Part shown: piece after piece, positions 29,001 to 38,700 of the stretch
How positions within the stretch are numbered: position 1 is the first letter of the stretch
How the letters are laid out: each line of letters opens with the position of its first letter
Origin: Christiangramia forsetii KT0803
Lineage (GTDB): Bacteria > Bacteroidota > Bacteroidia > Flavobacteriales > Flavobacteriaceae
Length of the DNA stretch: 64,000 nt
Assembly (NCBI RefSeq): GCF_000060345.1
Contig: NC_008571.1
Coordinates: forward strand, 434,001 to 498,000
Reading direction: 5' to 3'
Position numbers and translations under genes: made by a program
Notes under the pieces: generated by a model
Told to the model about the DNA's origin: nothing
Databases searched by the model: none
The model's input: the letters and a program-made list of their open reading frames with translations, nothing else

Positions 29001-29581
29001 GTGACTGTGGCAGTCGCATTAGCAGTATTACCACTATTATCTGTAATTGTTAAAACAACTGAATTAGCACCAAGATTGGAGCAATTAAAATTTGTTTTAT
29101 TTAAGGATCTGGAATTTATTTCACAATTATCTGTGGATCCATTATCTATTTCATCTGTACTAATGGAAACCGTGCCAGTCGAATTCAACACTACTGAAAT
29201 ATTATTAACAGAAACATTAGGCTTCGTTATATCATTTGCCTGAAGACTTATGTCTATTGATTCGGTTTTAGCTGTAGGAGTAGAACTATCGGTTACGGTA
29301 ACCGTGTAAGTACCCTGGCGTAAATTAGAGATATCTTCATTTGTACTTCCTGCATAATTACCTGAGGTCCAATTATAAGAATATGGAGCAGATCCTCCAT
29401 TTACCGAAATGTTAATTGAGCCATCATTTGAATCTGGACAATTAGGATTGACCTTGGAGTTTACGGTAATAGAAATCTCTTGTGCATATATTTTACCACT
29501 TGTCCATGTGGAAAGTGCTAAAAATACAAGCATAAATGTAAGTACATAATGGATTCGGGGTCCAAAAGTAATTTTATACAT
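23048..29581 (-). CDS. Giant surface protein with HYR and SprB-like repeats, LamG-like domain and T9SS sorting domain
   Basis: 2177 residues. Signal peptide 1-34 (ending IYAQ). Then an SprB-type repeat (about 35-118), four HYR-type domains of which three are near-identical 79-residue copies, two further Ig/HYR-like units, and three to five SprB-type repeats with the motif LPAGTYTVTVTDANGC. A LamG/concanavalin-like domain follows at about 1307-1457 (LDFDGVDDHVNFG to EEVRIWSKS), then a conserved module with YWTSPV, TGNPYPSAID and SLYFWDHFG, a linker with a run of ten Glu, and a type A-like T9SS sorting domain (about 2095-2177, ending KVIISN). Predicted cell-surface or secreted adhesin; SprB-type repeats are known from the gliding adhesin of Flavobacterium. 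It shares its whole C-terminal half architecture with the next gene. Confidence 0.9.
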   Translation of the reverse strand: MYKITFGPRIHYVLTFMLVFLALSTWTSGKIYAQEISITVNSKVNPNCPDSNDGSINISVNGGSAPYSYNWTSGNYAGSTNEDISNLRQGTYTVTVTDSSTPTAKTESIDISLQANDITKPNVSVNNISVVLNSTGTVSISTDEIDNGSTDNCEINSRSLNKTNFNCSNLGANSVVLTITDNSGNTANATATVTVVDNISPSINAPANIQADADSNDCNASNVTLGTPATADNCGAASVTNDAPADFPLGETTVTWTVTDDAGNTATATQKVIVADNTNPTITAPANIQADTDSNDCNASSVTLGAPATADNCGVASITNDAPADFPLGETTVTWTVTDDAGNTATTIQKVIVADNTHPIITAPANVQANTDSNDCNASSVTLGTPATADNCGVASVTNDAPADFPLGETTVTWTVTDDAGNTATTTQTVIISDTTKPMITVGTDIDATNNTGICEAGLSIAPATATDNCNVGSPVGSRSDGLGLDEPYPVGTTTITWNVADANGNIADSVNQLVTVEDNESPEIPNLEDITWGCSYTVEAPIAIDNCTGEVTATTTDALTYSNAGTYTINWTFTDNAGNSSSTTQNIIIDPVVVQTTKTDVLCNGLATGEVQATATGGVAPLTYDWGTLGPGTKKTDLPAGTYTVTVTDANGCESEPISVIINEPDTFIEITDVITTSGCLGENNGTATVSAQGGTGAYAYLWENGQTSQTATDLAPGTHTVTITDENGCSKDRAVTVSQPTELKITGFLTTETTSFGSATGSATVQVTGGSPNYTFEWGGGPNDINQTDQTARELPAGIYTVIVTDANGCKTSGEVEVVDTLAANIVPISLCNEGELIRTSTFSVENGTAIGGTAPYSYSWDFGENANPGTGSGADPIDVTYGNIGDKLIILTVTDSKGRTFEQRIIQYVGGCFADDCGSNDLGLENYFIGDSQENEITSSNCSSVDEKFIYINFPTNATRYSLQIELIYSVEDIETGEISNYKVTDCFFNKDDIPKIAQTFSIDYECGDLVKVEGIYLTFQNNKNRTCGTTQGNGNNPKCFSTNNEATVSSPLFGVAFPNELLCNGSNNGSINVRASGGTGNYTYELISAINGTVVLGPQTSNVFNELVGGAYKVNISDGENIFTTRDIEIEQPANPLTLNIDTQEDVVCFGGTGGSATVSANGGTPNSSGDPYIFVWDNGQTGSTVSNLAAGDYAVRVIDANGCEISTTLTIEQPEELLANAGPDQVLGCGFSSTQLNAEVNLDENDEPVPGAWTIVNGPAGGSFADATIPNTVFNGNQGTYTLRWSLDCGKSDDAKITFTNCSTLDFDGVDDHVNFGNNYGFTGGVFTVEAWIKPKSIDGTRTVLSKKDFANPAGGFELIMSNGVPNFKGLGVSSFTTHSIKTDRWYHLAVSFDGSTAKLYVDGILLGSKTASSTSSTSAPFLLGALYDSTAPYNPKNLFHGWMEEVRIWSKSLDVENIRLLMNQRIVSNSGKVRGEIIPIDATSLSWTDLLGYYRLLPAEISNGVTFDIATNKINGKLINIQTTQQNTAPLPYISSKNGSWREKSSWLRPTVWDVPNARGINNDTINWNIAINSHTLNSSYKDIKLLGLISNAGSASKLNMEGSVNQQTGNEIYLSHYLQLNGVIDLNGESQLVQPEGSILANSSTGYLDRDQQGTANSFNYNYWTSPVSLTGSGNNSGYVIKNILLDGTNPNTPKSLVFDYQFHWADGNYSGNKRISSYWLYTFKGNANDYSEWHQFGETELLEPGIGYSMKGTTGYVPVTNKQNYTFRGKPNNGDISVSIGGIDQNLLTGNPYPSAIDASMFIGENLGGFNGSLYFWDHFGPVNSHILEEYVGGYAVYNLSGGIASASSVDSRINPNGDISKKDPPGKYIPVGQAFFISSTGVSNPTQITYRNRYRAFVPESTDDSQFHSQEKTGKKDVSNKYTKDNRFKIRLKFESPKGYHRQILVTADENSSGGFDLGYDAPLIENNVEDMYWMIDETEFVIQAVPDFNLDQVLPIGIKISEEGEYTIKIDELENIKMEFNVYLKDKSNDTYFNLTKDDYKATAEELGYFNDRYEIVFKEPQTEEEEEEEEEEDIVDEKPEELDELPLIDLRYIRDTDEIAVLNPDLMNVDRVELFSISGQLIKTFQEVPTEESIMLSIDRKLSSAVYIVKMYSGEESYSRKVIISN
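23331..23362. repeat. TCT/GAA trinucleotide microsatellite inside the giant gene
   Basis: About ten uninterrupted TCT units on the plus strand (GAA/GAG sense codons), encoding ten consecutive Glu in the linker before the sorting domain. Unit gain or loss keeps the frame. Confidence 0.9.
28290..28990 (-). repeat. Three tandem 237-bp coding repeats
   Basis: The segment ATCGTTTGAA recurs at 28457, 28694 and 28931, an exact 237-bp period (79 residues). The three units are almost identical in DNA. Each encodes an HYR-type domain with PANIQADTDSNDCNAS and TVTWTVTDDAGNTAT. Confidence 0.9.
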
Positions 29582-29701
29582 AGGCTACCAATCTAGATTA
29601 TCATCGGTAAAAGTACGTATAAAAACGATAAATGGTTTTAAAATTCTAAAAAAATGCAGTAATAAGCTACTTTATATCAAGGAAGTAGATTTTAATTTAT
29701 A

Positions 29702-32700
29702 CTATTTAATAATTACTTTTTTATCAGAAATTCCTTTTTCACTGAAAACTTTTATTATATATACACCAGAACGTACGGGTCTCATACCCAGCAATATTTC
29801 TCTTTCTGTTTGTATTTCATCATATTGCTGAATTAGTTTTCCTGCCATATCAAAGATCATAACTTTTGATACATCAAGCATGTCAAAATTACTAATCTTA
29901 ACCTGTTTCCTAAAAGTGCTGTAGCTTATACCTACAAGCCCATCTATATTTGGTAAATCACCTGGATCTACTATATCATCAGGATCAGGGTTGGGAATAG
30001 CAGGATCTTGGGCTTGTTCTTTAAAAAAGACAATCTCAAATCTATCCTTAATTTCACCAGATTCATCAGTTTTGCTTTTATATGGTTCTTTAATAATATT
30101 ATGTATTGTGTCTAAAAGATTATCTTTTAAATATAATTCTTTGCCAGAGGGCCAGTTTTCAGTCTTATCAATTTTGATTATAAATTCACCCCCTTCTTTA
30201 GATTTGATAGCTAAAGGTAACACCTGATCTTTTTCAAAATTAGGGACTCCCTGAATCACATAAGGTCTTTCTTCAAAATACCAGTACATGTCTTCCAGGT
30301 TATTTTCTATCAGCGGGGCATCATAACCAAGGTCAAACCCATTGGTGGTATTTTCATCCATAGTTACCAGTATCTGTCTATGGTATTTTTTAGGAGATTC
30401 AAATTTCAGCCTGATCTTTAACCGGGTATCCTCTGATGTTTCTGATTTATGATCGGTCACCTTAGCTTTAATGGTATTGTCTTCATATTGAAGGAATACG
30501 GAGGGGTTGTCACCGCCAGATGGCGCCTCAGATTCTGTCACATATACTCTTTGCGTGTTATTAAAATTAATATTTCCTCCGCTACCTCCGTTAAAAGTAG
30601 AAATGAAAAATCCTTGCGCAACAGGAATATACCTTCCGGGTTCTAATGAACCATTTCCACCTTCTTCATTGATACGCCAGTCATTTGAGATAGCTTTGAG
30701 GCCACCGGATCGATTCCAGGTAGCGTAGCCTCCAACATATTCTTTTAATATATGAGTACGACCAGCGAAATGATCCCAGAAGTATAAACTTCCGTTAAAA
30801 ATCCCAGCATTATCGTCGATGAATTTTAATCCGTCAATTGCAGACGGATAAGGATTTCCTACAAGGAAGTCTCTACCGCTAACAATATTCAAATCCCCAG
30901 TAGGAATATTGCCATTATTAGGCTTGCCTCGGAAAACATAATTTTGTTCATCATTTACACCCGCTGTACCATCCGTTCCTTTCATGGAATATCCTGCACC
31001 AACAATTTCTGTAAAATCTGAACCGAGATGTAGCCAATCTGAGTAATCATCATTTCTTCCACCTCTAAAATCCCAGATCCATTCGTTACTTATCGTAATT
31101 GGATTGGTTTTAACACCATCTGCAGAGAAATAACCATCTTTAAAAATGATGGTCTTGGGTGTAGCAGGATTTGTGCCATCCATTAATACCTGATTTAAGA
31201 GAAATCCTGAGTTATTATCAGAACCTTGATTACTATGTGGACTTGTCCAATAATTATAATTATAAGAAATTTTTCTACCCTGCTGATCTATTTCAGCCCA
31301 GCCTTGACTTGCGTTTGCCAAAATACTACCATGATCTTGTAGTAATTGAGATTCCCCAGCAAGATCCATATTACCATCAAGTAAAAGATAATGAGTTATT
31401 CTAATTGGTACATCTCCGTTTACAGTTAATAGCTGTCCTGGAGTTTCTGAAAGAATTCCAAGCATTACAATTTCTTTACTGTCTGCTGTAATATTATGAT
31501 TGATTCTAGCGATATTCCAATCTATTTGAATATTATTATAAGTGCTGTTTGGATAGTCCCAAACAGCTGGTCTGGCCCAGGTATTTATATTTGCCCAGCT
31601 GCCATCAGATCCAGATAAATAAGGAGTAGGGGAAGTGTTCTCTTGATCGGTCGTGATATTTACAAGTCTGCCTGGTACTTTAGTAATAGAATGATCTGGA
31701 GTAAAACCGCCATTAGGTTTTAAATTATCTGCAAATGATATAAGTCCTGCTGGATCTGGATTTTCAGAAATCAATCTATAATACCCCTCTAGATCACCCC
31801 AGGTTTGATTATAAAATGTATCTCCATCCTGATCAAGGTTATGTGCACCACTGGTATGATAACTGCTGATACCATCAGGAATAATAAGGTTGGGTACTAC
31901 TTCTCCCTCTACTAATGAAGTTGCGCTGGCAGCATCATTAAGTTTTATACGTTGATTCATCATAAACCGGATTTCTTTAAGATCTGGTTTATTATTGTTA
32001 TTCCAAATTCTTAATTCATCGATCCATCCCGAAAAATGATTTGAAGCGGTTTTAGTATTCGCGTTAAACCTGGCTCCAATACTAGTATTATTAATTCCGG
32101 AGGCACTAATATCTATATTGCCGGAGGGAACACCATCTACCCATATATCACCATTATTTGCCACGGCAATATGATACCATCTGGTATTTTTAACAATTCC
32201 TGAAGGAAGATTTTCCATTCTAATCTCGAGTCCCGCAGTGCTAAATATTACGCCAGTAGATGCGTTGGTGTTTCCAGAGCCATCATCAAGTGCCCTGTCA
32301 AAAGGTCTAATCCATGCCTCAACAAAGAAGTTTCCATTATAATTATTTCCAAGATCGATATAATCATTATCACCATCAAAATCTAACGTGGTACAATCAA
32401 CCAGAGTAACATTATTAGTGTTCTCAACAGGCGGACATTCAGAATTTACCAAAAGATTATCGCTTTCATCTACAGCAGTAGGAGTTAGTATCCATTTAAA
32501 ATTGTAATCGCCCAAATTATCTGCTGTGAATATTGCACTTGGATTCTCCAATGGATCCAGGGAACTTTCAGAATCCTGATTGATTATTGTGAATCCAGCA
32601 GTGACTTCATTTCCAGCTGAATCTTCAACCTTCCAGCTACCCACATAACCATCTAAGGTTGGATATTCTGTAATTGTTTTGGCTTGATACTCTGCTGTTA

Positions 32701-35700
32701 CAGTAGCGTCAAGTTTAACCGTTAGGCTACCGCAGCTGCCAACTACTGTTTCTACGTTTGTTGTATATCTGTCAAATGCCCAAACCCTTATAGTTTCGAA
32801 ATTGTCTATACTCTGGCACTCATTCCCGTTACTGTCCAGGATAATCCTGGTTTGCACTTCAAAGTCATTCCATCCAATTTTCCGAGGTATAAAATTAACA
32901 GTATATTGATTTACCTCGCCTATTGGTTCGAGATAGCTGTCTGGATCGGTAAGATCATCATCATAATACCATTGCAATATTATATCCTGTGGGCCTTCAG
33001 GTACTTCTATATTATCTACTGCCCAAACATCCCCGTCAATAGTTCCTTCATAATTAAAACGAATCCTTAAATTAGATTGTCCCAGGTATGCCCCCAGATC
33101 TACCACCATTTTATTTAGTGGTCGTTGTGCCGGAGTAAGATCTCCAAAGTTGTTATAATTGCCACTAGTAGCAGTTCCTATGGTATCAAAAACCACAGTT
33201 TCATAAGTGCTGCCGCCATTGGTGGATATTTCTACTCTAATCCGGGCTCCCTCCGTTAAATTGTATGCCTGATCCCAGGTTAATATAGCTTCGTCTAAAC
33301 CACCAAGTGAGAAAACCGGCGTTTCCATATAAGAATCATTGTTTCCTGTGACCAAAGCAAAGCCTTTATTTCCTGCATTAGTAGAGAAGGTTCTGAAATT
33401 AACCATAGATCCATTGGTGGGCCCTTGATTAGCAATTGGATATAGATTTGCAGTATATACTTTTTCATTAGCAGGGTTACTGCCGTGGGGATTCATTCTT
33501 AGCCAGTGATCTGCGCGGCCATTATTAGCAGCAGAATCAAAATCGTTTTTACTTCCATCTGGATTTGTAAAGTCCCAACCGTGATTTTTAATACCGGCAT
33601 TGTCAAATGCACCTCCGTCAAATTTACCGCCATCAGCACTATAGCCAGTTTCTGAACTTAGAGTTATCTGGTCTCCTATACATATAACATCTTTATTAAC
33701 TTCTACTGGCGTTGGTTTTATGTCTGCCTCTATAACACTTATAATGGCAGTTTCTGAATAATTTCCTGTGTCGCAGGAGCCATTCACAATTTTGGCTCTA
33801 AAAGCGGTACTCTCGTTACTTACAGCATTTTCAACTTCGTCTCTCGTTAATGTTGAAGTAGTATTGTTTATAGTGGTCCAGGCGTTGTCTGAAACACCGC
33901 GATATTCCCAAGAAACAATTTGTCCTGAATAACCTGATAGCGTAATTGAGGAGGCATATCCCGAAGCTGGATTTTCACACGAAAGGAATAAGCGGTCGTT
34001 ATTGGTTGTCCAGAGTGCTTTTCCTCCCTCCGGTAACTGATCTACGATCACTGTAGCTTCACTAGTTGCGTCCTCACAAACACCGTTTTTAACGGTAACT
34101 CTATAGGAGGTGGTTTCAGTGAGTCCATTAAAAGTTCGGGAATCATTTAGATCTGTTTCTGCTGTCTCTGTCCATACATCAGCTGTTGATGCATTACTGT
34201 ATTCCCATTTAATAATATTTCCAATTTTACTTTGCAAAGATACGGTTGCAGATCCATTTGAAACACATATCCTTTCTGGAGCATCCAAACCGCCAGCGAT
34301 TGAATTATCATCTACAAAAACAGAAATATTATAAGTATTGGTACAGCCATTTGTAGTTCCCACTACCGTATAGATATTTTCGCCCAAAACTGTTGGGCTA
34401 GCCTGATAACTAGCGGTTTCTCCAGTTTGTAATACAGTTTCTCCGAGATACCAGGTGTAAGAGGTAGCTCCGGTTGCTGTAAAATCAACACTACTACCAA
34501 GGCAGATGGTATTCTCATCACCTACAATATCCACTACTACATTAGGTATAGCTTTAATTGTTACTTCTACTGGTGAAATATCGCTTTCACAACCAGTTGT
34601 TGTTGCAAATGTTTGGCTTACATAATAGGTAGTTGTGCCAACAACATCTGTGGCAGGAGTTGGTGCTGATCCCATAGGACTTTCAGCATCAATAGAATTA
34701 TACCAGTTTATTTCTGCTCCATCCGCTGGAGTCACTATAAGAGATTCCAGTCCTTCTTCATTATGGCAATATTCAAAAACGATAGTTTCAGTAGAAACTG
34801 GAGGTGGCGTATTGAGAATTTCTATAGTCAATACTTCTGAAAAATTACTCTCGCAACCATTTGGTCTTGTTTGTGTTGCATAGTATTCAAAAGTTGTGGG
34901 TGTTGAGGTATTAATTGGAATGTCGTTTCCTATAAAGGTGTATTCTCCAGCGTTTAGAGTATACCATTTTATATCATTTCCTTCTTCCCCGGTAGCGGTC
35001 AAAGATCCTGCATTATCCTCCAGGCAGTATTGTCGGTCTGTCACTGAAGGAGCCTCAGGTCTGGGCTCGACCCTGAAAGTAAAAGTCTTTGAAGTAGCCT
35101 CCGGACAAGTAAAATAATCGGGTCCATCTACCACAACATAATATACTCCAGAATCGCCATTTTCTCCAGATTGGGGATCGGTAATTGTCAATTCCCCGGT
35201 GTATTCACCATTGGGGCCATCAGGACCAGTAACGCTTATTGCTATTTTCCCATTTTGAGCTGTTACCAGATTACCATCCTTATACCAGTTAAAATCCAGT
35301 ATCGCACCATTTGCATGTCCTATAAACAGAAAACTAATTTCATCCTGGGTATCCTCACATATGGTAATATCTTCAGAAGGTTCTGTTATAATGATATCTT
35401 CATCTACATTCAGCGTCACAATTTCAGAAGTATCTTCACCACAGGAATCATCACCAGATACAGTAACATAGTATCCCAAAGCATCTGCAGAAGTAACATT
35501 GGTAAAACTTAGTTTTGCAGCATTTTCACCAGCGATCATTTCTTCCGTACCATTTTCCAGAATTCTATACCATTGGAAATTGAGATCATCCCCGGTAGCA
35601 ATCACTTCAAATTCTGCAGGACTATTTGAGCAAACACCCGTATTTACAGGATTTGTAGTAATTAGCGGAACTTCTTTGATAATAAAATCAGCGGTAGCAA

Positions 35701-38700
35701 TTACTTGCTCACAGCCTGCCTCTGTAGGAATTGTGTAAGTTGCGGAGTGAGGTCCGGCATTACTCGCAGAAGGGTTAATAGTGCCATCTGCAGCAATAGA
35801 TAAACCATTAGTGCCAGAGTAAACACCGTTTTGATAATTTCCATCTTCTCCTAAAATACTTACCGCAACCGAAGTTTCTGAAGAACAAATAGTTTCGGGG
35901 TAGGATATAATTATTTGAGGTATTTGTGTAATAGTGACTTCAGTAGTTATAAGAATCTCACTGCATCCGGAATCTTCTCCTATCGTATAAAAAACATCAT
36001 AAGTTCCAGGGCTGCTCGTTTGAGCATTTATTTGCCCTGTACTAGAATCTATACTTAGACCTCCGGGTTCCGAAGAAGAAAATACCCCATTTTCATAATT
36101 TCCTACACCATTATTAAATACTGGCTCTTTTAAAGTCGAATCTGAATTACAGAAAGGATCACCATAAGTTATCTCTACAAATGGCTCTGGGTTGATAGTA
36201 ATTTCAACAGATGCAGTAGCGGGATTACAGGTATCAGGGCCTTTATAAGAAACTGTATAGGTCCCAGGTTGGCTGGATGCCGGAGTAATTGCCCCGGAAC
36301 TAGCGCTTATAGTTAATCCGGCAGGTGTTGAACTATAAAGTCCTCCATTATAATCTCCTGTGCCATCTAAGGTTGCATTTATACTACCAGGTATAGAGGT
36401 GCAAATATTCTCAGGATAAGAAATAGTTGCTGTTGGATCTGGAATTATAGTGATCGTTCCATTGGCAGTTACCTGAACACATTCACCTTCTGTTTGTACA
36501 GAATAGTTGAATATTCCATTGTCACCCGCGACCGCGCTTGCTTCAGTTGGAACTCCCGAGATGGTAAATATCCCGTTAGAAAATGTTCCTGATAAACCAT
36601 CGGGCAGTCCGCTCACCGTAGCTTCGGTGCCAGGTGAGGAAATATCAAATTGAATATTATCAATCGCTGTATTAATGCAGACGGTTTGATTTTTATTCAC
36701 CGGATCGCTGATTGTGACATCGGGTGTTACAGTAATAACACCACTAGTGCTAGCCGATTCGCAAGTTCCTGCGGTATTAAGCGAATATGCAAAAGTACCA
36801 GAGGCTGTTGGTGTCCCGGTTAGAATAAAATTACCGTTTGATATATTACCAGTTATCCCCGTTGGTAAACCACTTGTGTTTACAGAAGTAACAGTAGAAT
36901 TAACCGGAAACTGAATACCTTGGAGCAGCTGATTGATACATACAGTTTGATCTTTATTAGCAGCGTCTGCAATTGTATTATTTGGATTAACAGTAATTGT
37001 GCCTGTTTGCGAGATTTGCTGCGAGGTACACGAACCTGTTGTATTTACCGTATAATCATAGGTGCCGGATTGAGTTGGAGATCCTGAAACTGTAAATACT
37101 CCACTGTTAAAGTTTCCATTTATTCCTGGAGGGAGGCCACTTGCCGTTGCTCCTGTGCCGGCATCTGTAATGTTGAAATCTATATTGGCTATAGGTTGAT
37201 TAATACATACTGTTTGATTTTTGTTAGCTGGATTTGAAATTGTGGCATTCTTCAAAACAGTAAGTACCATCGAATCTGTCTTGGCATCACAAGGACCACT
37301 TGGATCTATAGAGGTAATTGTTATAGTTACAGTTCCTCCATTATTTTTAATAGTATTCGGAATGATATAAGTTCCGGTTAGATTATTTCCACCGTTCGAG
37401 AAAGATCCGCCTGAAACACTTGCGCTCCAACTCCAGTCTTTGGTCTTAGTAATTACACCTCCTATTTCTCCAGCAAGGTTTATTTGATTGGTTCCGATAC
37501 AAACACTTTGATCTGGCCCGGCATTAACAAGAACCACTGTGCCTGTAGAGACGCTTTCGGTTAGAGTGTTAGAGTTGCCACAGTCATTCACGGCAGTAAC
37601 ACTAATGTTTCCACTTTGGGCATTGACTCCAGCTTTGAGCGTAATCAAATTAATATTTTGAGATACTACCGTCCATCCGGCTGGATAAGTCCAGTTATAA
37701 GAGCGGGCACCTGGAATAGGATTAATTTTGTAAATAAGCTCGGTGACCGGGCAAATTGCAGAACTGTTATGAGTTGGGTCACTATTGTCAAAACTAGGCA
37801 ATATGCCACTTAGCGAACCATCAACCTGCACCGTAATCTCATTGCTTTCTGCAGTATTTATATCAAGACAATCTTCGTTGGAGGTCAATCTTACCTTAAC
37901 AGTCTGTCCATTAGTCAATGAGCTTGTGGAATAAGTTGCACTGTTATTGCCTATAGAACTACCGTTAATGAACCACTCATAGGTAGGGCTATTTCCACCA
38001 TTTGTAGGTGTTGCCGTAAATTGAATAGCGCCACCACTACATATAATATTATCACTGTCATTGGAAGCAATTGAAACCGAAGGAGTCAGATTAGGATTCA
38101 CGATAGCCGTTACAATATTACTGGTAGCTGAAACTGAGGCTAAACATGTTTCATTGGAAGTCATGATGACCGAAACCTCCTGGCCATTTGTTAAAGCTGA
38201 GGTGCTAAATTGATTGCTATTACTACCAACATTTGTACTGCCTATCTTCCATTGAAACAATGGTGAGCTGCCACCGTTTGTTGGAGTGGCGGTAAACGTA
38301 ATTTCATCTCCCTGACATATATCACTATCACTGGCCGATATGTTTACTGCTGGAGTTAGATTTTCGTTTACAGTGGTTGTGATTATATTGCTGGTTGCTG
38401 TTTGCTCTGTAAGACAGGTTTCATTTGAGGTTAGTATTACACTTATATCCTGGTCACCAAGGGCAAGAGCTGTTGTAATAAAGGTGTTACTGTTGGTACC
38501 GGAATTAGTGTTTCCTATTTTCCACTGGTAAGATGGATTGCTCCCCCCATTAATAGGATTGGCGGTGAACGTTACTTGTGTTCCTTCACAAATAATATTG
38601 TCTGCTTCTGAAGAGGTAATAGATACTGACGGAGTTAAATTTGCATTTATAATAATCGTTCCATTCAGTGTAGAAGAGTTTCCGCAGGTACCCGTAGCAA

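Noticed and set aside
34110-35738. Several plus-strand frames of 60-113 residues opposite the largest gene
   Set aside because: They are antisense shadows of the Ig/PKD-like repeats and lack recognisable domains.
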